From Paramacrobiotus metropolitanus (lineage: Eukaryota; Tardigrada; Eutardigrada; Parachela; Macrobiotidae), in contig NW_026570222.1 of the NCBI RefSeq assembly GCF_019649055.1, positions 1,922,001 to 1,986,000 on the forward strand: a DNA stretch of 64,000 bases, read 5' to 3'. Position numbers and translations under genes: made by a program. Positions 13,201 through 25,713 of the stretch are shown in pieces. The notes beneath the pieces were generated by a model that saw only the letters and a program-made list of their open reading frames with translations, was not told the DNA's origin and ran no database searches. Positions within the stretch are counted from its first letter, which is position 1, and each line of letters begins with the position of its first letter.

Positions 13201-13433
13201 GCCATGATAGTTAGTTTTGCCAGTCAGAGTGGAATGAATGAGCACTACAGTCGATTGTAAGTTTTCTGTCAGCTAGTGCGATGGAAATTGTGTAACTGTG
13301 GCCTGTGGAATACTGCGTGTTCTGTTGTTGTAGAGCGTTGGAGGACTGGAACTGGGACTATCCAAAAGCTGGTGCTGCTTTCTTGCAACTCAAAAGTGAA
13401 AATAAACTTCCCCCGGAAGCCTTCGTAAAATAG
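10297..13433 (+). CDS. NXF1: Nuclear RNA export factor 1 (NXF1/TAP)
   Basis: Bulk mRNA export receptor that binds mRNP adaptors, NXT1/p15 and FG nucleoporins. Thirteen exons join in phase: 10297-10372, 10464-10554, 10630-10709, 10768-10895, 11066-11158, 11221-11325, 11401-11542, 11719-12283, 12347-12515, 12808-12850, 12915-12981, 13056-13256 and 13334-13433. They encode 619 residues, the length I recall for human NXF1. Order of domains: a basic arginine/glycine-rich N-terminus; an RNP-type RNA-binding domain from WFKVR; leucine-rich repeats (HSLDLSKNRLTQL, LHQLNLSDNAIRN, LVDLDLSRNPIRD, then LLRLDGVDLP); an NTF2-like domain from about QQYYTYFDGRRSELLGAY; and a UBA-like TAP-C tail (SQSGMNEHYSRLALEDWNWD ending AFVK). 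The first two exons are weakly conserved, so the start is less certain than the rest. It converges on ACBD3. Confidence 0.96.
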
Positions 13434-13886
13434 CAGCAAATTGAATAAGTTATGTTTGACTCTGTTTGGAGGACTTACAAGCTGTTGCTTTGACTTTGCC
13501 TTCGTGCGCTGTTGATAGTAACCTGATTTTTATTTTGTCAGACTTTCATTTACTCAGTGACAACGTTTTTTGCATGGACTTCGGGGAAAAAATAGATACA
13601 TAGCAGCCAACGCTTTGAGTATAACTACGAGACACGATACAAAAACAGCTGTAATTCCGGAAACAAGGGCTAGAAAAGGTAATTGTGCAATAAATGTAAT
13701 CGCCGAAGCATTGCAGACGTCGGAATAAAAAACTCAGAACAATTAAGAAAAAATAATAGAACCGGTCAAATCCCGAATATTTTTCATCACAAGTATTATG
13801 ACGCAACGCACTGGGAATAAAACCAACCAATACATGATAAAATTGTGAACGGCTCGAGTGATTTCGAAATGGGACTGACAGGCTGT
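13434..13886. other. Convergent 3' region between NXF1 and ACBD3
   Basis: A 453-bp stretch between two stop codons facing each other, presumably both 3' UTRs. The leftward frame at 13546-13932 overlaps the ACBD3 last exon out of frame and matches nothing. Confidence 0.6.
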
Positions 13887-16800
13887 TCATCGGGTATAAT
13901 ACACACGATAGTATAAGGTTTTTGATCGCCACAATGAGAAAGAATTGTCGAACTTTAACAGATAAACGCCCTGGCGAGCCGGATACAAATGACTACCGGC
14001 GATAACCTCTTCATGGCAATCGCGACGATACACCGGCAAAATCTCATCCACCGGTGGGCCAGTCTGGCCTCCATTGGGACCACCCTTTTCTGGATCATTC
14101 GGACTGCTTGGCGCGCCTTAAAATTGAACAGATGAATATTAAAAATCCTTTTAATAAATGATGAAACTACCATACGAATTTACATCATTAATTTACTTCT
14201 ACCTAATCACTACTTCTTGCTTTGTGTGCGAACAAGAACATTACAAATACAAGGCAGACCCACTACAAGAAGACCACCAAGCGGGGAGCCTGCTCTACCG
14301 TAGGGCAACGGCACCACTACGGCGGTTAACCTGTACTGCCCGTCGCTACAACCTAATGAAACGCAAACCACGGGAAACTGTCCGTTACATCATAATTATC
14401 AATCGTGAAAAGTGATTGAGCACGCGAAGGTAGAAAATATAAGTAAAAACGAGCAATCGTCGGTACCAGTATGCTGTCAGAGACAACACTATCAGATCGG
14501 AAAATGCTGTTAGCCTTTACCTTCACCATCGATGTCTTCGTCGTCTTCATCCGTCTCCGACACGTGGATGGTAACTCGGTTGTCGTTGGTGTTGTTGCTC
14601 CATTCAAAATATAATCCAAAGCCCAGATCATAACTATCGGTGGCGAATTCCCAAAATAAATAGTTCCCTTCTGGATGGGTCGGGACACGAATCGTCACAG
14701 TTTCACCTTGCCCGATCTTCAGTATCCCCTCGCCACCTTCTTTCTTAACGGAATCCTTAAACTCTTTGAGATCCTTACGCGTCCACACCGATGCCGTCTG
14801 AATAACGCCGCCTATGGTAGGCGCATGCGATGTCATAACCTCCTCATTCTCTTCATCGGAGGCAACATCGCCTGAAATAACCGCGGCATTAATAATTGAA
14901 TATACCATATGGAGCGTGCATGTCGTCATATATTGAATTATGTAATGCACAATAAAATCATTTTTGTTCGTTTATGTTTTCCTTCAAGTACTGGCTAATG
15001 GCTCATTACTGTCTCTTACAAATGTTTCAACCATACATTCCAATTACGTGACAAGCTATCGGTACAAATTACATGAACTCATCAAGCGCTGAATGAATTA
15101 CTTTTTTAACACCAAGCGCTATATGAAACTTCTTTTTGCATGCACTGGTGTAATTACCATTATGATCCCGCTTTCTGTTTAAGCAGGAATGTGCCCTGAC
15201 TGAACCTATGCACATTAAGTAGTAACTAGTAAGCCAGTAATATGGAAGATCGCCCGATTATGCAAAATACTCAAAGAAAGACTGTCTGACTGTCTAACAA
15301 CTAAATACTTGACTGTCTAACAATCCTTATTATTTGAAGAGATACTGCCTAATAAACTTTAGGATATAAATTATGCGAATTATATGTCGTGTTGTAACAT
15401 GCACGATTCAGCATACCTCTTTTGGAATCCTGTTCATCGGCGTTGTTATAGGCTTCGCCATTTTGCACAGGTTCAGGATTGTTCACTTGGTACTCCATCC
15501 AGTGTCTCACGTACTGACGGAAATGTTCTTCTTGCAGCTTTGCTATTAACACCTTTTGCTGCAATATAAGTGCTCTTGTTAGAAATGCTGCAGCAATTTA
15601 CGGTTTACTCCACGGCAAACGCTTAAAAACAATCTTTAAATGCCGAAATGTACAAACTCTGTGTAATGCCACTGCATTACCAGATCCAAACTGACGCAGA
15701 AAACATGCGCACTTTTTCAAGCAAAGCGATCGATGAGCTCGTGATCTGCAGTCTATGTTATGATGATCTCTGTATCCAGCTGTGAAAGCCCAACTCCACA
15801 ACGGTATCTCATCGATACATAGACACAGTCTTTACAAGTACTGCCGCGCAATACACAGCATCGACAGAATCTTAATGATCCAACGTTTAGCCTTAAATTT
15901 AAATCTTCACACAGATGCTCCCGTCAAAAGGCATCAAATTAAATCCGCACCACAAGCCCCACACAGTGGCACAGCAGCAGTTGCGTTACACGGCTACTAC
16001 CTTACGATTAGACAACCATCATCTTACTGCACTGCCAAACATTCCCTAACCATACACTTCACTTCCGCTGTACATCTGTTCCCAAATTAAATGTGCACAT
16101 ATTGTGTGTGTGTGTGTTCGTTTACAAAGCAGACTAATATCGATTTTCCTCAGCTAAGTGTCAAAGTCAATTCGGCTTTTTCGAAGATCCTTAACCCACG
16201 AAGAGAATATTAACCGTTAATGGTCACTAAAACACAGCACGCATCAGAGAAAGTAAACATACAAAATTTATCAGATATTTTGACAAGTGAAATTAAGTTA
16301 TTGTCGTGGTGGCATCCCCGATCATTTAACGCACTTACAAATTCCACAGAATTCTGTAATCTGGTAAATCCCTCTGGATAATGCAGATGCGCTGAGATAA
16401 TCTAAGGTCAACCGATTGATCGCATAGATGCAACTTATAACCCTAGGCCGTAGCTCGTTACGAAGCAGTTGGCGTTCAGTGCATGTACGGTGCCAGCTGA
16501 TTTACAATTCAATTCTCGTCCCGGGGATGCGAGCCCCAGAAGTCACCCGTTAAAGATGTTATCGAATTCATCAAATATACGATTTCCCTGCTGCGATCGT
16601 GGAAAACGTCAACGGGAATGACCAACAGACAAATTTAAATTATCCTATCACGTTCTACTGAAAACCATTTTCGACCTTTGAGACGGCTAAATTTTTAGCT
16701 AACAATGCAGTCTGACAACCATAGTACAATTACGAAAGTAGAATAAAAATCAAATCTGAGCGGAAAATTGCTCCCATGCCTCTTAACTGCAGTTCAATTT

Positions 16801-19800
16801 TTCGCAGAGATAGTCCTCACTTTAAATTTCGTATTAAATAGGTCGCTAATGCTTTTTTATCTATCATACCATCAAAATCAAAAACTGGTATGACAATGAT
16901 TCGGTAAACCATTTGAAGCTTCGCGGAGATCTTTTAATTAGACAGCGCCAGGCTTGGAACCAGAATCATTAGCTCTTTCAATTAACCACACGAAACAGCA
17001 ATCAACACAGCACAAAGCATGGTAAGAGTCATTTTGCATCCAAACGACGTCGTCAACAGCCAGCGTTAAGAGCATCTCTCCAGACTTTTGCAACGTAAAG
17101 CGTGAAATCACCATTACGTTTACGAAGCATTCTGCAGCCCGTTCTTACTGTTTACTCCTTAATCACCCCTCGATGCTCTCTTATACTCTTTTCTTTACTG
17201 TACAACCAGAGCCGAAAATACTGGCCGACTTCTCATGGTTGCATTAAGGAGCTACTTGTTCTACGTTTTGCCACTTAAGGGATTTTTTGTTCACTCTGCT
17301 ACGTGTAGCCGGACCCCATCTGTCAATCAGAGCCAAGCAGACAGCAACTTTTGCAATCAGATTTACTTTTATTCCACACGATCGATGCTAACGAGTAATG
17401 GGATCATCCGGAAGAGTCCCTGTGCTCATTCCAAAGACAGATACTCTTTTCCTTTACAGAGTACCATCGCCTGGCCACAGCTAGTAACAGCGTATGCGTA
17501 TTGATCAAAGTATAACACAATAGTTTGATGGGCGAATCCGACGAGAAATCTGCATATATAACGCTACTAAGGCATTTCATGCTGACAGGGAACTGCAGCG
17601 GAATAACAAGCCACACAGCATGTTCCGCCTCATCGCCCCTGTGTTCTTGTAACCATTTTCCAAAGACCCGAATCTGTCTGATAAAACCAGTAACCGCAAG
17701 TTAATTTTGAATTCCTTATGCTGTTCAACGCCGCAACCATTTGTGTCACGGAACGATCGCAACGTTATTCGCACCCAGTAACCATACATGCGTAGCGTTG
17801 TTAACACTTAAAGGTCACCGGTGCCGCCGTTTAATGGTAAAATGTGCAAAACCGTTCTGTTAGTGTATTTATTTATAATTATGAATAATTATAATAATAA
17901 AACCCTCAAGTAAAATAACTTGTAAAATCATGAGTTCTAAATCCATCGGAACAGACCTAATATCTACTACACGAATAGCACATTATGCAAAGCGACCACT
18001 AACCTCTTCCACTTTTCCCGGTAACTGCTGCTCACAGAAGGCTTTGAACTGAATATCCAACAAAAAAGCGTCAATGTTTTGAGCAGCAAACAACGCTGCT
18101 TTCTTCCTCACCTGTTGTAAGGTTTGAGCGTTTAGAGCGTTCCGGATCTCTTGCTCGTGTTCAGGTGTTAAGTGGAACTGAGGAGCAGCACTGGTCATTC
18201 CCGACACACTGCGCTCATCATCCCTGCTCGAATCACCTTCCTCAGGCCTGGAGCAGCATATTTTGTGTTAGCCTTTGCCTTTTTTATTTTCAAAAGTGCT
18301 CCGCCTCCATCATCTTACCCGATACTTTCAGTCCCGTTTCCCAGTCTAGGTAATTATAGAGATGAAAAACATGGCAATCGTTGTCAAACTGTACACAAGC
18401 ATTAGGATTACTCACTGTTTTTTCTCCAGATCCTCCCTGTCACGCTTGTGCGCCTCGATGTAGGGCTTGAAAAGGGGACAAAGCAAATCAAGAAGATCCA
18501 CGAAACGCAACATGGCTTCTTCTTTGCTCATTTCACCCAAGCTCGACCAGGCGCGCCTGCGAAAAGTGTTACAGTTAACAACAACGTAAACAACAACAAC
18601 ACCGTAATTGTGTTTTCGACTGTGCATTATTACTAATACGCCTCTAAGGCCTTCTCCTCGACAACCCAGAAAAGGTAGAAAATTATCTGCAAAATTAAAA
18701 TCAATTTTTTTAGATTAAAAGAATGGTAAATGATTGCATTTACAGCAACTGGGAACAAGGAAGAGAATCATGACTCTCACAAGTCAGTTCACTGTCACCT
18801 GAACATACCTAATTTCAAACCACTTTTTCACGAGTAAAAAGCGCACGGATAAACTACGTCCCATAACACCAGCCAATTATGCAAAGAATCACTGCCACTA
18901 AATTGGAAATGTTTCTAAACCTTCAGTCGTTCCCATTATACTGTCCCATGAACTTATTAATGCCGCGAAGCCAAATGCTGAACCAAAGGAGCAACCAGAG
19001 GAAATTGCAGCTCATCAAATACACTGCCTAAATTTTCGCTCCAACAATCACTTTACGGCCAGTGAGGCGTGCTTAAATTTTACAACGTCAAGCCAATTTC
19101 CAGAGAAAATAAAATCACAAAAATCCAAGCCGTGTACTAAGTATGCAACAATGCAATCTAAAATAAAAAAAAACCTCCCCCGAAACATGTTTTTGTGGTA
19201 AACTGGTCATCAGCGGAAATCGTTCAACATCACAAGTATAACTACTCAATATCAGAAAAAAAAACACTTCGTCAAACTCAACAACAGATCTACAACTGCG
19301 ACAGAATGGGATAACTAGTTAAACGCTATATATACTATATCTTCTCGTATACACACGCCTAAACGATTTGCACATATGTACACAAAGCACCAGCATCTTC
19401 GTCTGCAGTTTCATATGGACAAAAACGAACGAACAAAATGCAGATACCAACGATAATTACCGCAAAATGTGCGAATACAAACACCGCAAACCGCAGCTAA
19501 TAACCTGAGTGTACAAGCCACCATCTAAACATCCCAACTCATTAGAAAGTCGTTCATCATTCCTCAACTGGACGGGATCATCAATCTTCTGTGTGTCGAT
19601 CGGGCATATTTCACGATGCCTCAAATGTGCAACAGACACGGAGATTTCCTGCATGCAGCCGCAAGTATCTTATTTTCTTTTTCCGCACAATAGTCACAAT
19701 TAGCGGAGCAAACATTGTGAAGCGAATTGATAATGACCTCAACGTCGCACTACACGGCAACGGTATTCGCGATAATTTCCGGAGAAGACATCAAGTCTCT

Positions 19801-21994
19801 CCCGAACATCGAGCATGCCACGCACGCAAGCCGGCCGCATAACGGATCGTTTCAGCCAAATGAAAGCTTTCAAAGTTAAGCATAATGTAAATTCAATTAG
19901 TTTCTAAGGTTTCTTGACAACTGAGCAAGTCCACTTTCTCTATGTTTCAATGTGCTACAAGCGGACGACACGATAAACAGAACAGCCCATCATGCGATCT
20001 CAAGTGCACTATCGGCGTGTCACAGTAAATAGTCCAATATAACTGTTCAAATAAAGAAACGAAGAGAAAGTTCTATTTTTACTTTTTATCGAATTAAAAT
20101 GGATATTTTCTTTGAGAGTTCACTTTTTACTGAAGTTATCTTGCACCTTTCCTACGGCAGAGAAACAAAAATTATAAATTTTTAGAGGATATGCCGATCG
20201 GAAGTTACGAGCAGATCAATAAATACCTTGCAACACTCATTGGAATATAACAAAGCAAGTGTTACGGCAAACTCACCTTTCGCGACCTTAATTCAGGAGA
20301 AAGTCAAATTCTGTGCTCAACAGAGTTGCGCTTAAATCTCCATAAATAATAAAATATTGTAGTGCTGCACGACGCGGATTAAAAAAGGTTAACACCGGTC
20401 TATGTTACGAAAGAAACTGCGGTGAAAAATGCTACTGACAGGCAAAACTTTGACTATAACTACTCGGCTAAAGATCAGTTTCAATCTAGCGAGGGAAGGC
20501 AATAAGGGAGGACAAAGTGAACAGCAGCATCAAGTTTCACGTCACTGTTACTAACAATCACACCCTCTTAAAAAGTTCTACGGGAAGAAAACGGGGCTTA
20601 TTTGCCACGATAAATACAATCAACAAAGCCACAAGCGCTGGCTGCCGCGTGCACCCATCGGATTCCACGACACCACGCCCTTTCATAAACTGAAGGAGTT
20701 ATGACTCGCTCCACATTCGATGAGGGGTTGCCGACAGATCAATTTATTGCCAGCTGCAGTTCATTCCTGTCTTTATGCAGTGTAGGAATCAGAACTTGCA
20801 GCTTTTCATCAGGTACAGCAACGTGGTGCCGTGGTACGATATTACTATATCAACATCGCTTATCGTTGGACACCGCAAAAATGCGGTTTCGATGCCTCGC
20901 GCACAATACAACAGTACATATCATTTTTAAAAGAGGGTACTAGCAGTAGTAAAAACCAGACGGATACACCGACAAAGAAAATCACAGAAAATTCAGCGAT
21001 CGCTAGAAGCAAGCACCACCTATTAATCAGGAAACAACCAAGGCGTTGTGCTCCCACCAAAAGTGTGAAATCAGAACACGTGCAAGAGCAGCAGCAATCA
21101 ATTAGGCAAAACATTTTGTGTGATCACTAATTGACTAATGTAGAAAAACGCAGCAGAAGCATGGAAATGGTAAAAAATCTAGTACAATTACTATGTGGAA
21201 AACAGAAAATCCAGAAAACATACCTCAAATGCAGGATTTTTTGAAAACCTTTGCACAGTCAGACCGATGAACTGCATTTGAATTTTGAGAAATTTTCGTA
21301 TTAGTATGGAAACAGTTCGCTTCTCAGCACAGACGCACCAGGCTCGCGATTACGACGCAAAGTACGCAGGGATTGAAATTTATAGCACGTGCTTCCCACT
21401 TCCCAGTATTGCTTTGGAGTCTGGACACAAACAGAAAACTTCTACCAAATACGATGCGAAAACTAAAATTCGTACGCAATGCATCACATTAGCGGATACC
21501 AGTTTCCAACAATAACCGCTGTACTGGACAGGAAAGCGAGCAACCGCTTCATTAATGAGCCCTCAGTTCGCCCATTTCCTCCTGCGGATAAATAAATATC
21601 AAACTAACCTCCTATCATTGCCAATAACGTCGAGGAAACCGACTTCGGGCACGAGCGACGTCTGGAAGGGTCCGTGTGTAATCTGCTTCGTATAGGCTAC
21701 CAGGCGCATTTTATCGGCGTACGATATATGCAACGGAGCCTTGCCGTCTTTTTCTGTGTAGAAAGAAATCATAGCTGTCGTACACCGTCAGAATCATCAT
21801 GCTGGAGAGGCCACTCGATTACCCTTATAGAATCTGAGCGCCAACTTGTAGACGTCCTCCACTGGCAGACCCCATTTCTCCTGAAAACTGAATGGCGATG
21901 CGTGGCCATTCAGCTTCGTGGGACTCAGCTGGCCGTTAGATTCCGAGTAGTTGCACACAACATGGTCCAGCTCAGGTGTAAGGGCCATTGGCAT
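13887..21994 (-). CDS. ACBD3: Acyl-CoA-binding domain protein 3 (Golgi scaffold GCP60)
   Basis: Golgi adaptor that binds giantin/golgin partners and recruits PI4-kinase beta. Seven exons join in phase: 21823-21994, 21609-21753, 18416-18556, 18004-18247, 15417-15558, 14521-14871 and 13887-14116, giving 474 residues. The start is the first ATG (21994) after an in-frame stop. The ACB domain covers exons 1-3 ([20 protein letters not shown], then [20 protein letters not shown]). A short helical glutamine-rich linker follows ([20 protein letters not shown]). The C-terminal GOLD domain is nearly identical to other animals ([59 protein letters not shown], ending VYYTR). The charged coiled coil after the ACB domain seems shorter than in mammals. 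Introns 2 and 4 are about 3.1 and 2.4 kb, unlike the roughly 60-bp introns of neighbours. Confidence 0.96.
15559..18003. other. Large ACBD3 intron, no internal gene seen
   Basis: About 2.4 kb between the exons ending KVEE and starting QKVLIAKL. It contains several frames of 60-100 codons on both strands (15782-16090, 17235-17504, 17577-17807), none with a recognisable domain. I see no inverted-repeat boundaries. Confidence 0.5.
18557..21608. other. Largest ACBD3 intron, no internal gene seen
   Basis: About 3.05 kb inside the ACB-domain coding region, within the codon after the GNDR motif. Frames at 20701-21130 and 19457-19842 have no family resemblance. Regulatory elements are possible but not evident. 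Confidence 0.5.
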
Positions 21995-23121
21995 TTGGGA
22001 ATTCGCAGGATAGAGTCCCACTGTGCCAAATTACTTTTACAGAGCCGAAGGTGCGACAACTGAGTGGCTTCCAATATCAGCTTATGCTTATTGTCAGGGG
22101 TATGAAGGATTAGGACACAGGATCATTTGCCGTAATGCGGCCGTACATTCATAGCAGAAATCGCTGCAGTCCGGGAAATACCTACATCGCGCTAGGTAAT
22201 AAACAGCTGGCTGAAAAGATCAGCCATTTAATAATCGTTATTAAAATTTCTTCGTTCGACAAAACTGATACTCTCTACTGCAATTTTTTTAGCCACGTCG
22301 AAAGGCAACGCAGGCTAAAAATTTACAACTTTGAAATCAACGTGGTCGCCGACTCGAGCGTCGAAAAACGGAATGCTCGAAACCGCATTTATGTATGCAC
22401 TCTGTTTTGATAAAAATTCTTAAATTAATCGCATTCTAACAATACTAGTGTCAAAAAATTATTTTAATCCGCGACTTCGATCTTCAAAACAAAATTGGAG
22501 TTCTGTTGTTCATTGCATTGAATATTTTAAAATTCTGTAGAACAGTTTCGCGTTAGATCCGAATCATATTATGTCGATTTGCAAGTATCATAGATCCATA
22601 ATTAAGGCGTACCTGTACTCCTGTACCATAGAGAAAATTATTATTATTATTATCATTATTAGTTCAGTGTACCGTAGCATCGAATACAAATAGATGGCAA
22701 AAACATGCAGAAATGTACCAAAGCCCTCCAACTGCTAAATGATTCCTATTGGTGATTTGCTATCCTATGTGGAAACCGGATAAATAAAGTCAATAATATG
22801 TAGGTAAAGGTAAATGAAGTCCATACCAGTATGTATAGTGTATTGTGCATGTATAGTATAGTGTAATGTATAGTATTTTAGTGTATTACGTATGTATATC
22901 TATACTTCTAGTGTATTGTGCATGTATATAGTGTATTGTGCAGTATTGTGTATTTTTGATTGCATTTACTGAGTGCTGCTCATTGATGTGCTTATTGAAA
23001 AATAAAGGTAAATTTAATAAAGTCTACAAAAAATTTATATAAATTTAATATTTTTTTATTTATTCACTGCAATTATGTTACCACATTTCGCTGTTCCATA
23101 ATTGTTGTTTTCGGACTATAC
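21995..23121. other. ACBD3 upstream region with GTATAGTGTA-type simple repeats
   Basis: Upstream of ACBD3. At 22630-22665 there is an ATT/TTA run. At about 22830-22945 the motif GTATAGTGTATTGTGCAT recurs in degenerate form. No coding match is seen. Confidence 0.55.
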
Positions 23122-23224
23122 TATATAGGGGGAAAAATGTGTCTAGCCGAACCAATCCCTTGTACTTCTGATGTAAGCCAGCTGGTGGTTTACGTCACAT
23201 GTGGCACGGTTTGTTTCGCCACGA

Positions 23225-23705
23225 AGATCGGTAAACTTCCAGTCCAACGTAACCTATGCAACCCAACGTAACCCAACGCAACCGCCACGCAACCCAACGT
23301 AACTGCACGCAACCCAACGCAACTGCGCAACCCAACGTAACTGCATGCGGCCGACGCAACTGCATGCAACCCAACGTAACTGCACACAATCCCACGTAAC
23401 TGCATGTAACCCGGCGCACTGCACGCAACCAAACGCAACTGCATACGGCGGCAACGCAGTTGCGCAACCCCACACTGCGATGCAGCCCAACGTAACTGCG
23501 TAACCCGACGCAACTGCACTAACTGTGCAACCCGACGCAACTGCATGCAACCGAACGCTACTGCAATCAACGCAACTGCAACCCAACGCTTGCAGGCGGC
23601 CAACGTAACTGCAGGCAACCCAACGCAACTGCATGTAACCCAACGCAACTCCACGAAATGAAACGCAACGCAATGGCACGCAACCCAGCGCAACTCTACG
23701 TAATT
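23225..23705. repeat. Degenerate minisatellite, left arm (CAACCCAACGCAACTGCATG-like)
   Basis: About 480 bp of units built from GCAACCCAACGCAACTGCAT with variable spacing. The leftward frames of 92-167 codons here (rich in VALGC, LRWVA and AVTLGC strings) are translations of the repeat, not proteins. The motif is the reverse complement of the array at 24235-25110, so both belong to one foldback structure. Confidence 0.9.
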
Positions 23706-23964
23706 TCATGTATCTTCATATAGTTGAATGCACCTCAACCTTACATACTACATGCAGGTAAATAATCAATGTAACACAAAGCAACCTAGCGTAACTAAAC
23801 GCAGTACCATGCAGTTAAATGCATCTTGACGCAAGTCAGCATAGCTCACATGCTGCAAGAAATTTTTTGAGTAGAAAACTCTGGAATCTGTACGAAGTCA
23901 CGTATTTGACGGAACTAACCTTTGAATGCCATTACAACATTTTTTAAAATTTTTTTGATTTCTC

Positions 23965-24140
23965 GGTCTTTTAGAGTTCTTAGGTTTCTTAGGTTTTCTT
24001 AGGTTTCTTAGGTTTCTTAGGTTTCTCTAATTTCTTGGGGTTCTTAGGTTTCTGAGGTTTCCTAGATTGCTTAGAATTCCTAAAGTTTTGTTAGATCTCT
24101 CAAATTTTTTAAGTTTCTTAGGTTTCTTATGCTTCTAGGT
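23965..24140. repeat. Degenerate 9-bp repeat TTAGGTTTC
   Basis: Runs of CTTAGGTTTCTTAGGTTTC with decayed copies occupy part of the centre of the element, between its two minisatellite arms. The unit contains TTAGG, but the 9-bp period is not a telomere repeat. Confidence 0.8.
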
Positions 24141-24234
24141 TTTTTAGATTGCCTTTTGCTTTTTCTCAGTTTTTTTTTTGCGTGTTTAAATCCCTCGAAA
24201 GAATAGGTTTCAGAGTTTCATGCATTCAATTCCA

Positions 24235-25110
24235 TCTGCGTTAAGTTGTTGAGCTGCGCTGGGTTGCATTGAGTTACGTTGAGTCGCATTGATAGCATTA
24301 ACTTACGGTGAGCTACGTTGAGTCACACTGAGTTACGTTGAGCTGCATTGAGTTACGTTGAGTTGCATGGAATTGCGTTCAGTTGCGCCAAGTTGCGTTA
24401 AATTGCATGCGGTTGCGTTAAGTTGCGTTGGGTTGCGTTAAGTTGCGTTAAGTTGCATGCGGTTGCGTTAGGTTGCGTTAAGTTCCGTTAAGTTTCATGC
24501 AGTTGCGTTAAGTTGCATACGGTTGCGCTGGGTTGCATGCAGTTGCGTTGAGTTGCGTTGGGTTGCGCTAAGTTGCGTTGGGTTGCGTTAAGTTGCGTTG
24601 GGTTGCGTTAAGTTGCGTTGGGTTGCGTTAAGTTGCGTTAAGTTGCGCCAATTTGCGTTAAGTTGCAGGCGGTTGCGTTAAGTTGCAGGCGGTTGCGTTA
24701 GGTTGCGATTCGCGTTAAGTTGCAACGGTTAAGTTGCAGTACGCATCATATTGGTTAGTTGCGTGATTGCGTTGAGTTGCGTTGGGTTGCGTTAAGTTGC
24801 GTTAAGTTGCGCCAATTTGCGTTAAGTTGCAGGCGGTTGCGTTAAGTTGCAGGCGGTTGCGTTAAGTTGCGTTCAGTTGCGTTGGGTTGCGTTAAGTTGC
24901 GTTGGGTTGCGTTAAGTTGCGTTAGGTTGCGTTAAGTTGCGTTAAGTTTCATGCAGTTGCGTTAAGTTGCGTAAAGTTGCATGCGGTTGCGTTAAGTTGC
25001 GTTGGGTTACGTTAAGTTGCGTTAAGTTTCATGCAGTTGCGTTAAGTTGCATACGGTTGCGCTGGGTTGCGTTAAGTTGCGTTGGGTTGCGTTGAGTCTC
25101 GTGTGGTTAC
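24235..25110. repeat. Degenerate minisatellite, right arm (GTTGCGTTAAGTTGCGTTGG-like)
   Basis: About 870 bp of GTTGCGTTAAG, GTTGCGTTGG, GTTGCATGCG and GTTGCAGGCG units. Longer blocks recur, for example GTTAAGTTGCAGGCGGTTGC at about 24657 and 24823, showing higher-order duplication. It is complementary in sense to the left arm. Confidence 0.9.
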
Positions 25111-25169
25111 GGTAACGAACAAAATAACCGCATTACGCGCGAAAACAAATCGTGCCATATAGATATCTA

Positions 25170-25389
25170 GTTTACGTTGTGGCTTGACAGTGTTCTATGT
25201 AAAGCGCTGCTATTAAGATTAGAGGTACTGATAACAGGTGAGCAGCACTCGTACAACTGCCGGTAAACAGGCTAAAAGTGTATTATAGCCCGGACCTGCC
25301 TGGTGCAGTTAATACCACATGTACCGTCAATGCCGCACAGCCTTAATAGCAGCGCTTTACATAAAACGCTGTGCAGCCACAACGTAAAC
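25170..25389. repeat. 48-bp inverted repeat inside the right end of the element
   Basis: 25170-25217 (GTTTACGTTGTGGCT through TGTAAAGCGCTGCTATTAAG) pairs with 25342-25389 with only a few mismatches, enclosing about 124 bp. The outer edge overlaps the terminal inverted repeat, so the right end can form its own hairpin. Confidence 0.85.
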
Positions 25390-25713
25390 CACCAGCTGGC
25401 TTACATCAGAAGTACAAGGGATTGGTTCGGCTAGACACATTTTTCCCCCTATATATCGTTGACTCTCAGACAGTACGAAATACATACGATACAAGAAAAC
25501 AACGGCCTCGGATATTCATTTGGGTAATAAAACTCCTATCTTTTTTCTTCATTAGATAACTAAAGAACAATAGAATAAAACACAGGAAAACTTCCTCAGA
25601 GTTACGTTAATATGTACCATTAATACAAGCATGTGCTATTTCACAACCCTGCCGAATACAAACATCATCATCATTTGCATAAGGAAACCGCATATACATA
25701 CATGTACTTCAAT

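Larger units (their letters stand above)
23122..25455. mobile_element. 2.3-kb non-autonomous TIR element with minisatellite arms
   Basis: Bases 23122-23195 and 25382-25455 are exact reverse complements (74 bp), beginning TATATAGGGGGAAAAATGTG and ending GGTGGTTTACGT. Both ends carry TATATA, so the true terminus may be GGGGGAAAAA with a TA, TATA or TATATA target duplication; I cannot decide which. The interior is almost entirely tandem repeat, with no transposase frame. The identical ends imply recent movement or conversion. It sits between ACBD3 and HECTD1, 258 bp past the HECTD1 stop codon. Superfamily is undetermined. Confidence 0.9.

Noticed and set aside
13546-13932. 128-codon leftward ORF after NXF1
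   Set aside because: Overlaps the ACBD3 last exon in another frame and has no recognisable domain.
20701-21130. 80- and 99-codon frames inside the largest ACBD3 intron
   Set aside because: No motif, no splice partner, and low-complexity composition; chance frames.
23190-23709. Leftward open frames of 92-167 codons in three overlapping registers
   Set aside because: All are translations of the CAACCCAACGCAACTG minisatellite; amino-acid content is repetitive and there is no start context or homology.
23965-24140. Possible interstitial TTAGG telomere repeat
   Set aside because: The period is 9 (TTAGGTTTC), degenerate, and lies inside a transposable element.
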